64,000 nt of DNA. Source: Lactobacillus sp. GTDB lineage: Bacteria; Bacillota; Bacilli; Lactobacillales; Lactobacillaceae. The DNA lies in contig NZ_JAAVAU010000017.1 in the NCBI RefSeq assembly GCF_014803895.1, forward strand, positions 1 through 64,000, read 5' to 3'. This document shows, piece by piece, positions 16,314 through 26,304 of the stretch. The notes beneath the pieces are model-generated. The model had not been told where the DNA came from. It was given only the letters and a program-made list of their open reading frames with translations, and made no database searches. How positions within the stretch are numbered: position 1 is the first letter of the stretch; each line of letters opens with the position of its first letter. Position numbers and translations under genes: made by a program.

Positions 16314-18953
16314 ATGACAGATTTAGCACCTAAATACAACCCAACAGAGGTTGAAAAGGGTAGATATCAAACATGGCTTGATGAAGATTTGTTCAAGCCA
16401 TCAGGTGACAAAAAGGCTCACCCATATTCAATTGTTATCCCACCACCAAATGTTACTGGTAAGCTTCATTTGGGACATGCTTGGGATACTGCGATTCAAG
16501 ATACTTTGATTCGTTATAAACGTATGCAAGGTTATGATACTTTGTACCTACCGGGGATGGACCACGCAGGAATTGCAACTCAAGCTAAAGTTGAAGCCAA
16601 GCTTCGTAAGCAAGGTAAGGATCGTCATGAGATGGGACGTGAGGCTTTTGTTAAGCAAGTTTGGGATTGGAAAGATGAATACGCAAATATTATCAAGAGT
16701 CAATGGTCTAAACTTGGTTTATCTTTAGATTATTCAAGAGAAAGATTTACCCTTGATAAGGGACTTTCTAAGGCTGTTAAGAAGGTCTTTGTTCAACTTT
16801 ATAATGAAGGTCTTATTTATCGTGGCGAATACATTATTAACTGGGACCCAGCTCTTCAAACTGCCTTAAGTGATATTGAAGTTATCCATAAAGATGATAA
16901 TGGTGCCTTTTATCATATTAAATACCCATTTGCTGATGGCTCAGGTTTTGTAGAGATTGCTACCACTCGTCCAGAAACTATGTTTGGCGATACAGCTGTT
17001 GCAGTAGCACCTGGTGATGAAAGATATAAAGATATTGTTGGCAAAGAACTTATCTTACCAATTGTTGGTCGACATATTCCAATTATTGAAGATCAACATG
17101 TAGATCCAGACTTTGGAACTGGTTTAGTTAAGATTACTCCAGCTCATGATCCTAATGACTTCCAGGTAGGTAATCGTCATAACTTGGAAAGAATTAATGT
17201 TATGAATGACGATGGTACTATGAATGACGAAGCTGGTAAGTATGCTGGTATGGATCGTTTTGAAGCTCGTAAAGCATTAGTAGCTGACCTTAAAGAAGAA
17301 GGTTACTTGATTAAGATTGAACCAATCGTTCACTCAGTTGGACATTCAGAACGTTCTGGTGTTCAAGTTGAGCCACGTCTTTCTAAGCAATGGTTTGTTA
17401 AGATGAAGCCATTAGCAGAAAAAGTTCTTGAAAATCAAAAAACTGAGGGTAAGGTTAACTTTGTTCCTGAAAGATTTGAACAGACTCTTAATCACTGGAT
17501 GGAAGATGTTCATGATTGGGTAATTTCTCGTCAATTATGGTGGGGACATAGAATTCCAGCTTGGTACAATAAGAAGACTGGTGAAACTTACGTAGGTGAA
17601 GAGGCTCCTAAGGATATTGAAAATTGGGAACAAGATCCAGATGTTCTTGATACTTGGTTTTCAAGTGCTTTATGGCCATTCTCAACTATGGGCTGGCCTG
17701 ATACAGAAAGTACTGACTTTAAACGCTACTTCCCAACTAATACTTTAGTTACTGGCTATGATATCATTTTCTTCTGGGTATCGAGAATGATTTTCCAAAG
17801 TCTTCACTTTACTAAAGAAAGACCATTTAAGGATGTTGTTTTACACGGTTTAATTCGTGATGAACAAGGTCGTAAAATGTCTAAATCATTAGGTAATGGT
17901 ATCGACCCAATGGATGTTATCGATAAATATGGTGCGGATGCCCTTCGTTGGTTCTTACTTAACGGTACTGCTCCTGGTCAAGATACTCGTTTTAGTTATA
18001 CTAAGATGGACTCAGCTTGGAACTTTATCAATAAGATTTGGAATGCAAGTCGTTTTGTAATTATGAACTTGCCTGAAGGCGCTAAGCCAGCTCATATGCC
18101 AGATACTACTAAGTTTGATTTAGCAGATAAATGGATTTTTGACCGCTTGAATCGTACTGTTGCTGAAGTTACTAGATTATTTGATGAATATCAATTTGGT
18201 GAAGCCGGACGTGAACTTTACAACTTTATTTGGAATGACTTCTGTGACTGGTATATTGAAATTTCTAAGGTTGCATTAAACGGTGAGGATGAGGAGTTAA
18301 AATCTCGTAAGCAAGAAAACCTAATTTGGATTCTTGATCAAATCTTGCGTCTAATGCATCCAATTATGCCATTTGTAACTGAAAAATTATGGTTGTCTAT
18401 GCCTCATGATGGAGAAAGTATTATGGTTGCTGATTACCCGGTAACTCATAAAGAATTCGACAATGAGCAAGCTAATGAAGAAATGGACTTCATGATTGAA
18501 GTTATAAAAGCTGTCCGTAACATTCGTATGGAAGTTAATGCTCCAATGTCATCAGAAATTGATATTTTGATCCAATTAGATGATAAAGCTAATAAGCACA
18601 TTTTAGATGAAAATGTAGAATATGTAGAAAACTTCTTACATCCTAAGACTTTAGAAGTTGCTACTGACATTGAAGCTCCTAAACTTGCTAAGACTGCTGT
18701 TATTCCAGGTGCCCAAATTTTTGTTCCATTGACTGAATTAGTTAATGTTGATGAAGAAATTGCTAAAATGGAAAAAGAAGAAGAGCGTCTTGAAGGCGAA
18801 GTTGAACGTGCAAGTAAGAAGCTTTCTAACCAAGGTTTTGTTGCTCATGCACCAGAAGCCGTTGTTGAAAAAGAAAAGGCTAAGAAGGCTGATTATGAGA
18901 GTCAATTAGCTGGTGTTCGTCAACGTATTCAAGAATTGAAGGATAGTCATTAA
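16314..18953 (+). CDS. valS: Valyl-tRNA synthetase
   Basis: A class I synthetase that charges tRNA-Val, with editing of threonine. At 879 residues it is full length: the HIGH motif appears as HLGHAWD (about residue 51), the editing domain follows at roughly 190-340, KMSKS is at 521-525, then come the anticodon-binding domain and a C-terminal coiled-coil arm rich in E, K and A. GGAGGA precedes the ATG. Expression is controlled by the T-box leader just upstream. It shares a TAATG stop/start overlap with folC. Confidence 0.97.
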   Translation: MTDLAPKYNPTEVEKGRYQTWLDEDLFKPSGDKKAHPYSIVIPPPNVTGKLHLGHAWDTAIQDTLIRYKRMQGYDTLYLPGMDHAGIATQAKVEAKLRKQGKDRHEMGREAFVKQVWDWKDEYANIIKSQWSKLGLSLDYSRERFTLDKGLSKAVKKVFVQLYNEGLIYRGEYIINWDPALQTALSDIEVIHKDDNGAFYHIKYPFADGSGFVEIATTRPETMFGDTAVAVAPGDERYKDIVGKELILPIVGRHIPIIEDQHVDPDFGTGLVKITPAHDPNDFQVGNRHNLERINVMNDDGTMNDEAGKYAGMDRFEARKALVADLKEEGYLIKIEPIVHSVGHSERSGVQVEPRLSKQWFVKMKPLAEKVLENQKTEGKVNFVPERFEQTLNHWMEDVHDWVISRQLWWGHRIPAWYNKKTGETYVGEEAPKDIENWEQDPDVLDTWFSSALWPFSTMGWPDTESTDFKRYFPTNTLVTGYDIIFFWVSRMIFQSLHFTKERPFKDVVLHGLIRDEQGRKMSKSLGNGIDPMDVIDKYGADALRWFLLNGTAPGQDTRFSYTKMDSAWNFINKIWNASRFVIMNLPEGAKPAHMPDTTKFDLADKWIFDRLNRTVAEVTRLFDEYQFGEAGRELYNFIWNDFCDWYIEISKVALNGEDEELKSRKQENLIWILDQILRLMHPIMPFVTEKLWLSMPHDGESIMVADYPVTHKEFDNEQANEEMDFMIEVIKAVRNIRMEVNAPMSSEIDILIQLDDKANKHILDENVEYVENFLHPKTLEVATDIEAPKLAKTAVIPGAQIFVPLTELVNVDEEIAKMEKEEERLEGEVERASKKLSNQGFVAHAPEAVVEKEKAKKADYESQLAGVRQRIQELKDSH

Positions 18954-20218
18954 TGAATTATCAAGAAGTCATTGAAAAAATTGAACATTTACCGAAACTC
19001 CATAAAAGGAATGATTTGTCCTATATTCGTCGGGTTTTGACTAAGCTGGGTAATCCGGAGGATAAGGTAAAAACTATTCATGTAACTGGTACGAATGGTA
19101 AAGGATCGACTTCTTATTACTTGAGTAATTTATTGCAAAAGGCTGGTCAAAAAACCGGCCTTTTTGTTTCTCCTTATATTATAAAATTTAATGAACGAAT
19201 TCAGATTAATGGTCAAGGTATCAGTGATGATGACTTAGTGATAGGATTTGAAAAAATTTCAGAGGCAATTAAGGATATTCGTCGACAAGATCCGGACTTT
19301 AATTTAGTAACATTTGAATTTGAGACTGTACTGGCTTTTTGGCTTTTTGCTTATAAGCAATGTGATTATGCCGTAATTGAAGTAGGTATTGGTGGGGAAC
19401 ATGATAAGACTAATGTAATAACGCCTGAGGTTAGTATAATTACAACTATTGGTCTTGATCATGAAAAAATAATTGGTCCAACTATTGAAGATATTGCGCA
19501 TGAAAAAAGTGGTATTATTAAGGAAAAGCGTCCGATTGTCTTGGGAAATATTCCTAATAATGTCCACAATATTTTGTTAAAAAAGGCTGAACAATTACAT
19601 GCTCCCTTGTATGAGTTAGGGGTTCAATTTAAGGTAGAGACTGAGAGCACAATTATTTATCAAGATAAGAAGAATCGCTATACTTTTAATTTGCGGCCAT
19701 TAGTAGAAAGTTATGATATTGCAATTGCAGTACAAGCTTTTTCTCTACTAGGGTTAGATTTAGAAGCTGTTAAACTCGAGCAAGCTATTAACCAGACTCA
19801 AATTCCTGGCAGATATCAAATTTTACAAAAGCAGCCGCTGATTGTTGCTGATGGAGCTCATAATATTCAAGCAGTAAGCAATTTATTGGAGTTTATTAGA
19901 AAAACTCCTTCAAATAAGCACTACTTTTTAATTGGGATGATGAAGGATAAAGATTTAAAACAAGTCTTTGATTTATTTGATTCTGATGAACAGATAATCC
20001 TAACAAGAATAAATTATCCTAGAGCTGCCGAAAAAGAAGATTTTCCTAAAAATATTCAAAAAAATGCACAATATTTTGCTGATTATCGGCAGGCGTATGA
20101 GCAGGCTAAAAGTTATTTGAAGAAAGATGATATTTTAGTAGTGACAGGATCCTTTTACTTAGTAGGAGCAGTTTTAAATTACTTAGAAGGTAAGAAAAAT
20201 GAAGGTACGAGGAATTAA
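18953..20218 (+). CDS. folC: Folylpolyglutamate synthase / dihydrofolate synthase
   Basis: A Mur-ligase-fold enzyme that adds glutamate to folates (and possibly to dihydropteroate). 421 residues with the P-loop VTGTNGKGSTS near residue 45, the Mur-type signature YAVIEVGIGGEHDKTN, and a C-terminal domain containing VADGAHN. Translation is coupled to valS through TAATG. Placement directly after valS is common in lactobacilli. Whether it also has dihydrofolate synthase activity cannot be judged from the sequence. Confidence 0.94.
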   Translation: MNYQEVIEKIEHLPKLHKRNDLSYIRRVLTKLGNPEDKVKTIHVTGTNGKGSTSYYLSNLLQKAGQKTGLFVSPYIIKFNERIQINGQGISDDDLVIGFEKISEAIKDIRRQDPDFNLVTFEFETVLAFWLFAYKQCDYAVIEVGIGGEHDKTNVITPEVSIITTIGLDHEKIIGPTIEDIAHEKSGIIKEKRPIVLGNIPNNVHNILLKKAEQLHAPLYELGVQFKVETESTIIYQDKKNRYTFNLRPLVESYDIAIAVQAFSLLGLDLEAVKLEQAINQTQIPGRYQILQKQPLIVADGAHNIQAVSNLLEFIRKTPSNKHYFLIGMMKDKDLKQVFDLFDSDEQIILTRINYPRAAEKEDFPKNIQKNAQYFADYRQAYEQAKSYLKKDDILVVTGSFYLVGAVLNYLEGKKNEGTRN

Positions 20219-20879
20219 AGATGATATTCAAGGTATCATTTTTGACATGGATGGACTTTTAGTTAATTCTGAATATTTGTATTGGCAAGCTAATATTCAA
20301 GCGGCTAAAGAAGTCCACTTAGATATTCCAGAAGATTCATATTTAAAATTGGTTGGCTCGAGTGTTGAAGAAATGGAAAAGTTTTATCATCATTATTTTT
20401 CCACTTACCAAGATCGTGTTCACTTTATTAATCGTACTGATGAATTAGTTGAGCAATGGACTAATGAAGGTAAATTAAAATTACGCCCGGGAGTAAAGGA
20501 AACTTTAGATATTTTTTATAAAAGTAATGTCAAAATGGCAATTGCTTCTAGCAACTATGAAAAAGTTATTGAAAAAAATTTAGCGGTAACAGGAATACAA
20601 AAATATTTTTCTTTTTATTTAAGCCATGATGAAGTACAAAGACAGCATGTTAAATCTAAACCAGCTCCAGACATCTACTTATTAGCTCAGAAAAAATTAG
20701 GAGTTGCTAAGAAGAATATTTTAGTATTTGAAGATTCTTCTACTGGAGTTGCTGCAGCTACAGCTGCTGATTTAAAATGTATAATGATTCCAGATTTAAA
20801 AGAAGCAAGTGAAGTAGATAAAGATAATGCCATAATTATTTGTAAAACTTTCTATAATTTTCTGGAAAAAATTAAATAA
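20199..20879 (+). CDS. HAD-family hydrolase, beta-phosphoglucomutase-like
   Basis: 226 residues of the haloacid dehalogenase superfamily, subclass with an alpha-helical cap. Motif I is FDMDGLLVNSE (the two aspartates are catalytic), motif II ASSN, motif III lysine in KSKPAPD, motif IV FEDSSTG. This set resembles beta-phosphoglucomutases and sugar-phosphate phosphatases, but the substrate cannot be assigned. It overlaps the end of folC by 20 bases, with AAGGT within folC as its ribosome-binding site, so it belongs to the valS-folC operon. Confidence 0.88.
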   Translation: MKVRGIKDDIQGIIFDMDGLLVNSEYLYWQANIQAAKEVHLDIPEDSYLKLVGSSVEEMEKFYHHYFSTYQDRVHFINRTDELVEQWTNEGKLKLRPGVKETLDIFYKSNVKMAIASSNYEKVIEKNLAVTGIQKYFSFYLSHDEVQRQHVKSKPAPDIYLLAQKKLGVAKKNILVFEDSSTGVAAATAADLKCIMIPDLKEASEVDKDNAIIICKTFYNFLEKIK

Positions 20880-20913
20880 ATTTAACGTAAATAATGGTGG
20901 AAGGAGATTCAAG

Positions 20914-21537
20914 ATGAATTTGTACGAAAATAACCATTATTTACTTAAAAGCGATGAACAAATACTTACTAAATTAAGAGAGGTGATGGTGCAGAAGAAA
21001 ATTATAAATTTTGACGACCTCTTAGAAAAGGCAATATCTAGAAACATATACTCACTCAGTGATTTATGGAATTTTATGTGTAGTAGTGAATGTGATGAAG
21101 ATTTAGGAATATGTTTGCGGTCTCTCTTCTATCGAATTAAGCGACTACATAATGAAAAAATTGAAACTTTTTCTTCAAGTACACAATTAGGTTATTATTT
21201 ACAGGATAAATTTTGTGGAAGTGAGCAAGAGAAGGTGTATGCATTATTCCTTGATTCTAAAAATAAAGTAATTGCGGAGAAGATGATTTGTGAAGGAACA
21301 TTAAATCGCTCAATTATTCATCCACGAGATATTTTTCGTAGAGCAGTAGTATATAATTGTGCATCATTTGTTTTAGCGCATAATCATCCTAGTGGGGATG
21401 CAGATCCCTCTAAGCAAGATCTTGATTTTACTGCAAAGCTTAAGCAAGCAAGTAGGATGATGGGGATTGATTTTTTAGACCATTTTATTGTTTCTGATAC
21501 TGATTATTTTAGTTTTAGAGAAGCAGAACTTCTTTAA
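20914..21537 (+). CDS. radC: RadC family protein (JAMM/MPN+ domain)
   Basis: 207 residues. The C-terminal RadC domain carries the JAMM metal site E-x(n)-HNHPSGD-x-D-PS-x-x-D (H156, H158, D168 or near). The N-terminal half is helical and less conserved. Despite the name, no DNA-repair role has been established for this family; it is often linked to mobile elements or competence. AAGGAG lies 7 bases before the ATG, and it follows the HAD gene by 34 bases, upstream of mreB as in many Firmicutes. Confidence 0.92.
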   Translation: MNLYENNHYLLKSDEQILTKLREVMVQKKIINFDDLLEKAISRNIYSLSDLWNFMCSSECDEDLGICLRSLFYRIKRLHNEKIETFSSSTQLGYYLQDKFCGSEQEKVYALFLDSKNKVIAEKMICEGTLNRSIIHPRDIFRRAVVYNCASFVLAHNHPSGDADPSKQDLDFTAKLKQASRMMGIDFLDHFIVSDTDYFSFREAELL

Positions 21538-21582
21538 GGCTTTATTAATTGTCTTTTCTTAAGTAAAACTTTTAATTTTGTA

Positions 21583-21591
21583 TGCTATAAT
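21583..21591 (+). promoter_or_regulatory. Extended -10 promoter of mreB
   Basis: TGCTATAAT with no strong -35, 75 bases upstream of the mreB start. Confidence 0.6.
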
Positions 21592-21665
21592 ATCAAGGAC
21601 TAAATAAAAGAGATACGATTTAGGCTAAACAAAAAAGAATAACAATTATTAAGGAGAGATTTGGC

Positions 21666-22667
21666 GTGTTTGGATTAGGATCTAAAAACATAGGTATTGA
21701 TTTGGGAACTGCCAACACACTTGTTTATATTGAAGGTAAGGGTATTGTTTTGCGTGAACCTTCAGTTGTGGCTAAAAATACCCAAACCGGTGAAATTATT
21801 GCAGTTGGTTCTGAAGCTAAAGAAATGATTGGTAGAACACCAGGTTCTATTAGGGCAATCAGACCAATGAAAGACGGTGTTATCGCTGATTACGATACTA
21901 CTGCTGCAATGCTTAAATATTTCATGGAAAAGACTGTTGGTAATTCTAAACCAGTAGTCATGATTTGTGTGCCATCAGGTGTTACTGAAGTTGAAAAGAG
22001 AGCTGTTATTGATGCAGCTAGAGTTGCAGGAGCTCGTGAATCTTACGTGATTGAAGAACCATTTGCTGCCGCAATAGGTGCTGGACTTCCAGTTATGGAT
22101 CCAACCGGTTCAATGGTTGTTGATATCGGTGGGGGTACTACAGATGTAGCAACTATTTCATTAGGTGGTATTGTTTCCTCACGTTCAACCAGAATTGCTG
22201 GTGATAAGTTTAATAGCGCAATTGCAAATTATGTTCACCAAAACTTTAATTTATTAATCGGTGAAAGAACTGCAGAAGCAATTAAGATTCAAATAGCATC
22301 CGCTTCTGTAGAAAAAGCAAAAGAAATTGAATCAATGAATATTCGTGGTCGTGATTTGGTAACTGGTTTGCCTAAGTCAATTGATGTGGATGCTGTTGAT
22401 GTTGCTAAGGCAATTCAAGAATCTGTTCAAAGCATCATTGTGGCTATCAAAGAAACTCTTGAAGAAACATCTCCAGAAATTGCAGCTGATGTTATTGATC
22501 ATGGTATTGTATTAACTGGTGGTGGAGCATTACTTAAGAACCTTCCTGCTATTATTTCAGATGCTACTAAGGTTCCTGTATTTATTGCTCAAGATCCACT
22601 TGATTGTGTTGCAATTGGTACCGGTGAGTCTCTCAAGAATATTGATGTTATGCGTAAACGACGTTAA
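21666..22667 (+). CDS. mreB: Rod-shape-determining actin homologue MreB
   Basis: MreB forms membrane-associated filaments that orient lateral wall synthesis. 333 residues with actin-fold motifs: phosphate 1 [11 protein letters not shown], phosphate 2 [12 protein letters not shown], and adenosine motif LTGGGALL. It starts at GTG 21666 with AAGGAGAG about 9 bases upstream. A terminator between mreB and mreC suggests mreB may be expressed at a higher level than mreCD. Confidence 0.96.
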   Translation: MFGLGSKNIGIDLGTANTLVYIEGKGIVLREPSVVAKNTQTGEIIAVGSEAKEMIGRTPGSIRAIRPMKDGVIADYDTTAAMLKYFMEKTVGNSKPVVMICVPSGVTEVEKRAVIDAARVAGARESYVIEEPFAAAIGAGLPVMDPTGSMVVDIGGGTTDVATISLGGIVSSRSTRIAGDKFNSAIANYVHQNFNLLIGERTAEAIKIQIASASVEKAKEIESMNIRGRDLVTGLPKSIDVDAVDVAKAIQESVQSIIVAIKETLEETSPEIAADVIDHGIVLTGGGALLKNLPAIISDATKVPVFIAQDPLDCVAIGTGESLKNIDVMRKRR

Positions 22668-22671
22668 TGAT

Positions 22672-22700
22672 AAGCCGGCTTGATGCCGGCTTTTCTTTTT
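22672..22700 (+). terminator. Terminator between mreB and mreC
   Basis: AAGCCGGC pairs with GCCGGCTT around TTGAT, followed by TTCTTTTT. Only 15 bases separate it from the mreC start, so it may act as a partial terminator inside the operon. Confidence 0.8.
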
Positions 22701-22715
22701 AGGAATTGTATCTAG

Positions 22716-23567
22716 ATGAAGAATTTTTTTAAAAACAAAAAAATACTAGCCACTTTTATTATAATTATTGTAATTTTGAGTATGTTGACAGTTTCTGTAA
22801 ACTTAAGAAATCGTCGATCAGCTCCGACATTTGTTCAAAAGCTGGGTAATGATACGATGGCAATTGTATCTAGGGTAGTTAAATGGCCGGTAAGTTTAGT
22901 TACTGGTAGTGTGGATAGTGTACAAAATTTAGTTAACGCCCAAAATGAGAACGATCATTTAAAGAAGCAAATTGATGATTTAGCTCAAACTAAAGCTCGT
23001 AATAGTGCGTTAGAAAGTGAAAATACCCAATTAAAGCAAGCCTTAAAGCTAAAAAGTACATTATCTGATTATGATATTGTTAATGGTTCAGTAATTTCAC
23101 GGTCACCAGATAGTTGGTCAGACTTATTGGTTATTAATCAGGGATCACAGTCAGGAATCAAAAAAAATATGGCAGTAATGTCTGGTTCTGGAGTGATCGG
23201 GAGAATCATTGAAGTCAATAGAACGTCTTCTAAGGTTGAATTAATTACTAGTACAGATAAATCGGCAAACCGATTTGCTGTAGAAGCTACAGCAGCTGAC
23301 GGCAAAAAAGTTCATGGAATTATTTCGGTTACTAGTGATAATAAATTAGCCTTTACACAAGTAGTTGATGGTCGCAAACTTAAGAAGGGAACTCGCGTTT
23401 ACACCAGTGGTATGGGCGGTCGTTCACCTAAAGGTTTATTAGTTGGAACTGTCAAGAAAACAACCCGGGATAGCTATGGCTTATCTGATGTAATTGAAAT
23501 TAAGCCGGCTGGTAATATTAATGATCCATCAGTTGTTTCAGTTATTGAAAGAAAGGTGGCCGAGTAA
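22716..23567 (+). CDS. mreC: Rod-shape-determining protein MreC
   Basis: A bitopic membrane protein outside the cell that scaffolds the elongasome. 283 residues: one transmembrane helix (about 10-27), a coiled coil (about 70-115, QNENDHLKKQ then ESENTQLKQALKL), and the beta-rich MreC core. The ribosome-binding site is weak (AGGA about 12 bases before the ATG). mreD overlaps its stop codon. Confidence 0.95.
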   Translation: MKNFFKNKKILATFIIIIVILSMLTVSVNLRNRRSAPTFVQKLGNDTMAIVSRVVKWPVSLVTGSVDSVQNLVNAQNENDHLKKQIDDLAQTKARNSALESENTQLKQALKLKSTLSDYDIVNGSVISRSPDSWSDLLVINQGSQSGIKKNMAVMSGSGVIGRIIEVNRTSSKVELITSTDKSANRFAVEATAADGKKVHGIISVTSDNKLAFTQVVDGRKLKKGTRVYTSGMGGRSPKGLLVGTVKKTTRDSYGLSDVIEIKPAGNINDPSVVSVIERKVAE

Positions 23568-24103
23568 TGCGTATTCTACGGGAGTGGTATGTCGCAATTG
23601 CTTTGTTGGTTGCCGTAATTTTAGATGGAGTGGTGGCCTTTTATGCTCAGGGATTTATTTTTCGAGGAACATATGGGGCAAGTTGCTGGTTCAGCGTTAT
23701 TGGAATTGTTTTAATAGGGTTATCCGATGATCGTAATGAATCAAATATTTGGCTGGCGCTTGGAATTGGAATTATTGCAGATTTGTATTATTTAGGTTTT
23801 TTGGGCGTTTACACTGTGGCTTTTCCAACTTTATGCTTTTTAGCCGAAGTTATTGCTAGATTTTTGCCAGAAATATTTTGGTCAAGATTAGTGGTGAGTA
23901 TCCTTGCTTATATTTTGATGGATGCATATTTATTCTTGGTATATAGTATTGCAGGGACGATAAGTCTTCCAATTTCTAGCCTACTAAAAAGCCTTTTGCC
24001 AGGGGTAGGGATAGGTATAGTTATTTTCTTAATCACCTATAATTTTTGGATTTGGCTGGTTGAAAAGCATCCATTTCTTAAACCAGAAAATAGATTTTAT
24101 TAA
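23567..24103 (+). CDS. mreD: Rod-shape-determining protein MreD
   Basis: 178 residues, five or six membrane helices, matching MreD in size, composition and gene order. It works with MreB and MreC in lateral wall synthesis. Start ATG 23567 overlaps the mreC stop as TAATG, so translation is coupled. The run ends at the bidirectional terminator at 24111-24145. Confidence 0.93.
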   Translation: MRILREWYVAIALLVAVILDGVVAFYAQGFIFRGTYGASCWFSVIGIVLIGLSDDRNESNIWLALGIGIIADLYYLGFLGVYTVAFPTLCFLAEVIARFLPEIFWSRLVVSILAYILMDAYLFLVYSIAGTISLPISSLLKSLLPGVGIGIVIFLITYNFWIWLVEKHPFLKPENRFY

Positions 24104-24110
24104 ATAAAAT

Positions 24111-24145
24111 AAATAGGATGGGGTCAAATACCTCATCCTATTTTA
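24111..24145. terminator. Bidirectional terminator between mreD and the DUF4044 gene
   Basis: AAATAGGATG pairs with CATCCTATTT, with T-rich flanks on both strands; it serves two convergent genes. Confidence 0.8.
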
Positions 24146-24149
24146 GTAA

Positions 24150-24275
24150 TTATTGAACCATGAATTGGATAGCTGTTGCAAAGATACCCACTAAAGTAAT
24201 AATCGCCATCAGCCAAGCCATAACGATTGTTAATTTTTGAAACGGTGACTTTTTCTTTTTCTTTCTACGCATCAT
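24150..24275 (-). CDS. DUF4044 small membrane protein
   Basis: A 41-residue protein with a basic start (MMRRKKKKKSPFQK) followed by a single membrane helix (LTIVMAWLMAIITLVG and on) and a short tail ending FMVQ. This is the DUF4044 pattern seen near the mre and mraZ clusters of lactic acid bacteria; its function is unknown. AGGAGG lies 4 bases before the first ATG and 7 before the second (24272), so the true protein may be 40 residues. It lies on the opposite strand to both neighbours. Confidence 0.85.
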   Translation of the reverse strand: MMRRKKKKKSPFQKLTIVMAWLMAIITLVGIFATAIQFMVQ

Positions 24276-24383
24276 TGTGCCTCCTAGTTGAATTTATTCT
24301 AGCGTAAGATAACACTTTTTGCAATTTTGGGTTCATACAAAATAAAAATAAGGTAAAATTAGAAGGACGGAGGAATTTTGATA

Positions 24384-24722
24384 ATGCAACTTTTATGGAT
24401 TTTTCTTGTACCTGTAATTGGTGTGCTGAGTGCAGGAGTTTTAGGACGAGTATTTCCTAAAGCACAATTTAAAGGATATGACATTTTGCCTTTCTTTTTT
24501 ATTGGTGCGTGTCAATTAATTACCACCTATAAAAAAGAACCAACTTTTTTACCTTATGGATTGTGGGTATATTTTATCTTAGTTGTGATTGTGGCTATTT
24601 TTACTGCCATTCGCAATAAAAATATTTCAATTGGAAGCACAATTAGGACATTGTGGGACTATTTAGTTATTTGTTCTGTTTTTTGGTATATTGGTCTCAT
24701 AGTGTTGTTACTTTTAGATTAA
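24384..24722 (+). CDS. DUF3397 membrane protein
   Basis: 112 residues with four hydrophobic segments (about 1-20, 31-50, 60-80, 92-110). Sequence and position directly before mraZ match DUF3397, a lactobacillus/enterococcus family of unknown role. The ATG at 24384 is chosen because GGAGG is 10 bases upstream; a TTG two codons earlier would leave only 4 bases. It has its own terminator, so it is not simply part of the division operon. Confidence 0.82.
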   Translation: MQLLWIFLVPVIGVLSAGVLGRVFPKAQFKGYDILPFFFIGACQLITTYKKEPTFLPYGLWVYFILVVIVAIFTAIRNKNISIGSTIRTLWDYLVICSVFWYIGLIVLLLLD

Positions 24723-24743
24723 AATTTTAAATTTATTACCTTT

Positions 24744-24786
24744 ATAAAAGCCTGGTAAATCTTAAGTTTACAAGGCTTTTTCTTTT
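24744..24786 (+). terminator. Terminator of the DUF3397 gene
   Basis: AAAAGCCT/AAGGCTTTT with further pairing GGTAAA/TTTAC inside, followed by T residues. Confidence 0.75.
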
Positions 24787-24850
24787 TATAAAAAAAGTAG
24801 TATAAGTTTTTTTAATAATTAATAAAATAATTCGGTATCGTTATGGTAGA

Positions 24851-24872
24851 AAGTGGGGAATTGTGGTAAATT
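24851..24872 (+). promoter_or_regulatory. Probable MraZ operator and promoter of the division cluster
   Basis: Two direct GTGG boxes (24853-24856 and 24863-24866) are exactly 10 bp apart, one helical turn, in the mraZ upstream region. MraZ represses its own operon through short G-rich direct repeats of this kind. The second box runs into TGGTAAATT, an extended -10-like element, so binding would block the promoter. Confidence 0.6.
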
Positions 24873-24894
24873 ATTCATGAGAGGGGGGTAGTCC

Positions 24895-25326
24895 ATGTTC
24901 ATGGGTGAATACCATCACAATCTGGATAGTAAAGGTCGTTTAATTATTCCGGCAAAATTTCGAGATCAGATTGGTAAACTTATTGTATTTACTCGTGGAA
25001 TGGAAGGGTGTATCTTCGGCTATCCAATTAGTGAATGGCAGAAGATAGAAACTAAGTTGGCCCAACTTCCACTGAATAAAAAGAACGCACGAAATTTCAT
25101 GCGTATTTTTTATTCAGGTGCGATGGAGACAGAATTCGATAGACAAGGACGTATCAATTTAACCGCCACTTTGAAAGAGTATGCGGCATTAAAACATGAG
25201 TGTATTATTATTGGCGTTTCTAACCGAATTGAAATCTGGAGTGCTGAGCGCTGGCAAAAATTTTCTGAACAAGCCAGCGAAGACTACAACGACATCGCAG
25301 AGGACTTGGACGACATCGACTTTTAA
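24895..25326 (+). CDS. mraZ: Transcriptional regulator MraZ
   Basis: MraZ is a DNA-binding repressor of the division and cell-wall cluster with an AbrB-like SpoVT fold duplicated in tandem. 143 residues with the two characteristic motifs DSKGRLIIPAKFR (about 12-24) and DRQGRINLTATLKEY (about 82-96). The start ATG follows a G-rich ribosome-binding site. It is the first gene of the dcw cluster and lies 3 bases before rsmH. Confidence 0.96.
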   Translation: MFMGEYHHNLDSKGRLIIPAKFRDQIGKLIVFTRGMEGCIFGYPISEWQKIETKLAQLPLNKKNARNFMRIFYSGAMETEFDRQGRINLTATLKEYAALKHECIIIGVSNRIEIWSAERWQKFSEQASEDYNDIAEDLDDIDF

Positions 25327-25328
25327 TT

Positions 25329-26276
25329 ATGGAATTCAAGCACAAGAGTGTATTATTACACGAAACAATTGATAATTTAGCTCCTAAAGATGGTGGCGTA
25401 TATGTAGACGCGACTTTTGGTGGCGGGGGTCATACAAGATATTTATTAAGTAAGTTAAGTTCAGGCACTGTTATTGGTTTTGATCAAGATGAATATGCGA
25501 TTGAAACAGCACAAACTACTTTTGCTAAAGAGTTACAGCCTGACAGTCAGCCGCGCTTAATATTAGTTCATGATAATTTTTGTCATTTACAAGAAAATCT
25601 TAAAAGACTAGGCTTTTCGGATGGAATTGATGGGATTTTTTATGATTTAGGTGTCTCATCACCTCAATTTGATCAACCAGAACGAGGTTTTTCTTATCGA
25701 TTTAATGCTTGCTTGGATATGCGAATGGACCAGAGCCAAGAATTAGATGCTTATACGATTGTGAATACATGGTCACAAAAAGAAATAAGTGATATTTTAT
25801 ATCAATATGGCGATGAAAAATTTTCTCATCAAATTGCTCGAAAGATTGTTGAACGTCGACAAGAGCATCCAATTGAAACCACTTTTGATCTAGTTGATAT
25901 TATCAAAGATGCAATTCCAGCTTATGCACGACGTAGTGGTGGACATCCTGCCAAGAAAAGCTTTCAAGCCATTAGAGTGGCTGTAAATCGTGAATTAGAT
26001 GTATTAAAAAAATCTTTGCAGGAAGCAATTGATGTACTAAAACCTGGTGGTCGAATTAGTGTAATTACGTTCCAATCTCATGAAGATAAAATTGTAAAGA
26101 AATTATTTAAAAAATATTCTGAAGTGGAAATACCACGCGGAATGCCTATGGCGCCAGCGGATAGTAAGCCGATTTTACGATTGATTAGTCGTAAACCAAT
26201 TGTGGCAACAGAAGATGAGCTCGAAGAGAATAATCGCTCACATAGTGCCAAATTGAGAGTGGCAGAGAAATTATAA
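25329..26276 (+). CDS. rsmH: 16S rRNA (cytosine-1402-N4) methyltransferase RsmH
   Basis: SAM-dependent methyltransferase (formerly MraW) acting on C1402 of 16S rRNA. 315 residues: motif I VDATFGGGGHTRYLL, then FYDLGVSSPQFD and RGFSYR, and the C-terminal VITFQSHEDKIVK region. All family hallmarks are intact. It starts 3 bases after mraZ and is translated in the same operon. Confidence 0.97.
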   Translation: MEFKHKSVLLHETIDNLAPKDGGVYVDATFGGGGHTRYLLSKLSSGTVIGFDQDEYAIETAQTTFAKELQPDSQPRLILVHDNFCHLQENLKRLGFSDGIDGIFYDLGVSSPQFDQPERGFSYRFNACLDMRMDQSQELDAYTIVNTWSQKEISDILYQYGDEKFSHQIARKIVERRQEHPIETTFDLVDIIKDAIPAYARRSGGHPAKKSFQAIRVAVNRELDVLKKSLQEAIDVLKPGGRISVITFQSHEDKIVKKLFKKYSEVEIPRGMPMAPADSKPILRLISRKPIVATEDELEENNRSHSAKLRVAEKL

Positions 26277-26304
26277 AAAGTAAGTATTTTTTAAGGAGAA
26301 AACA

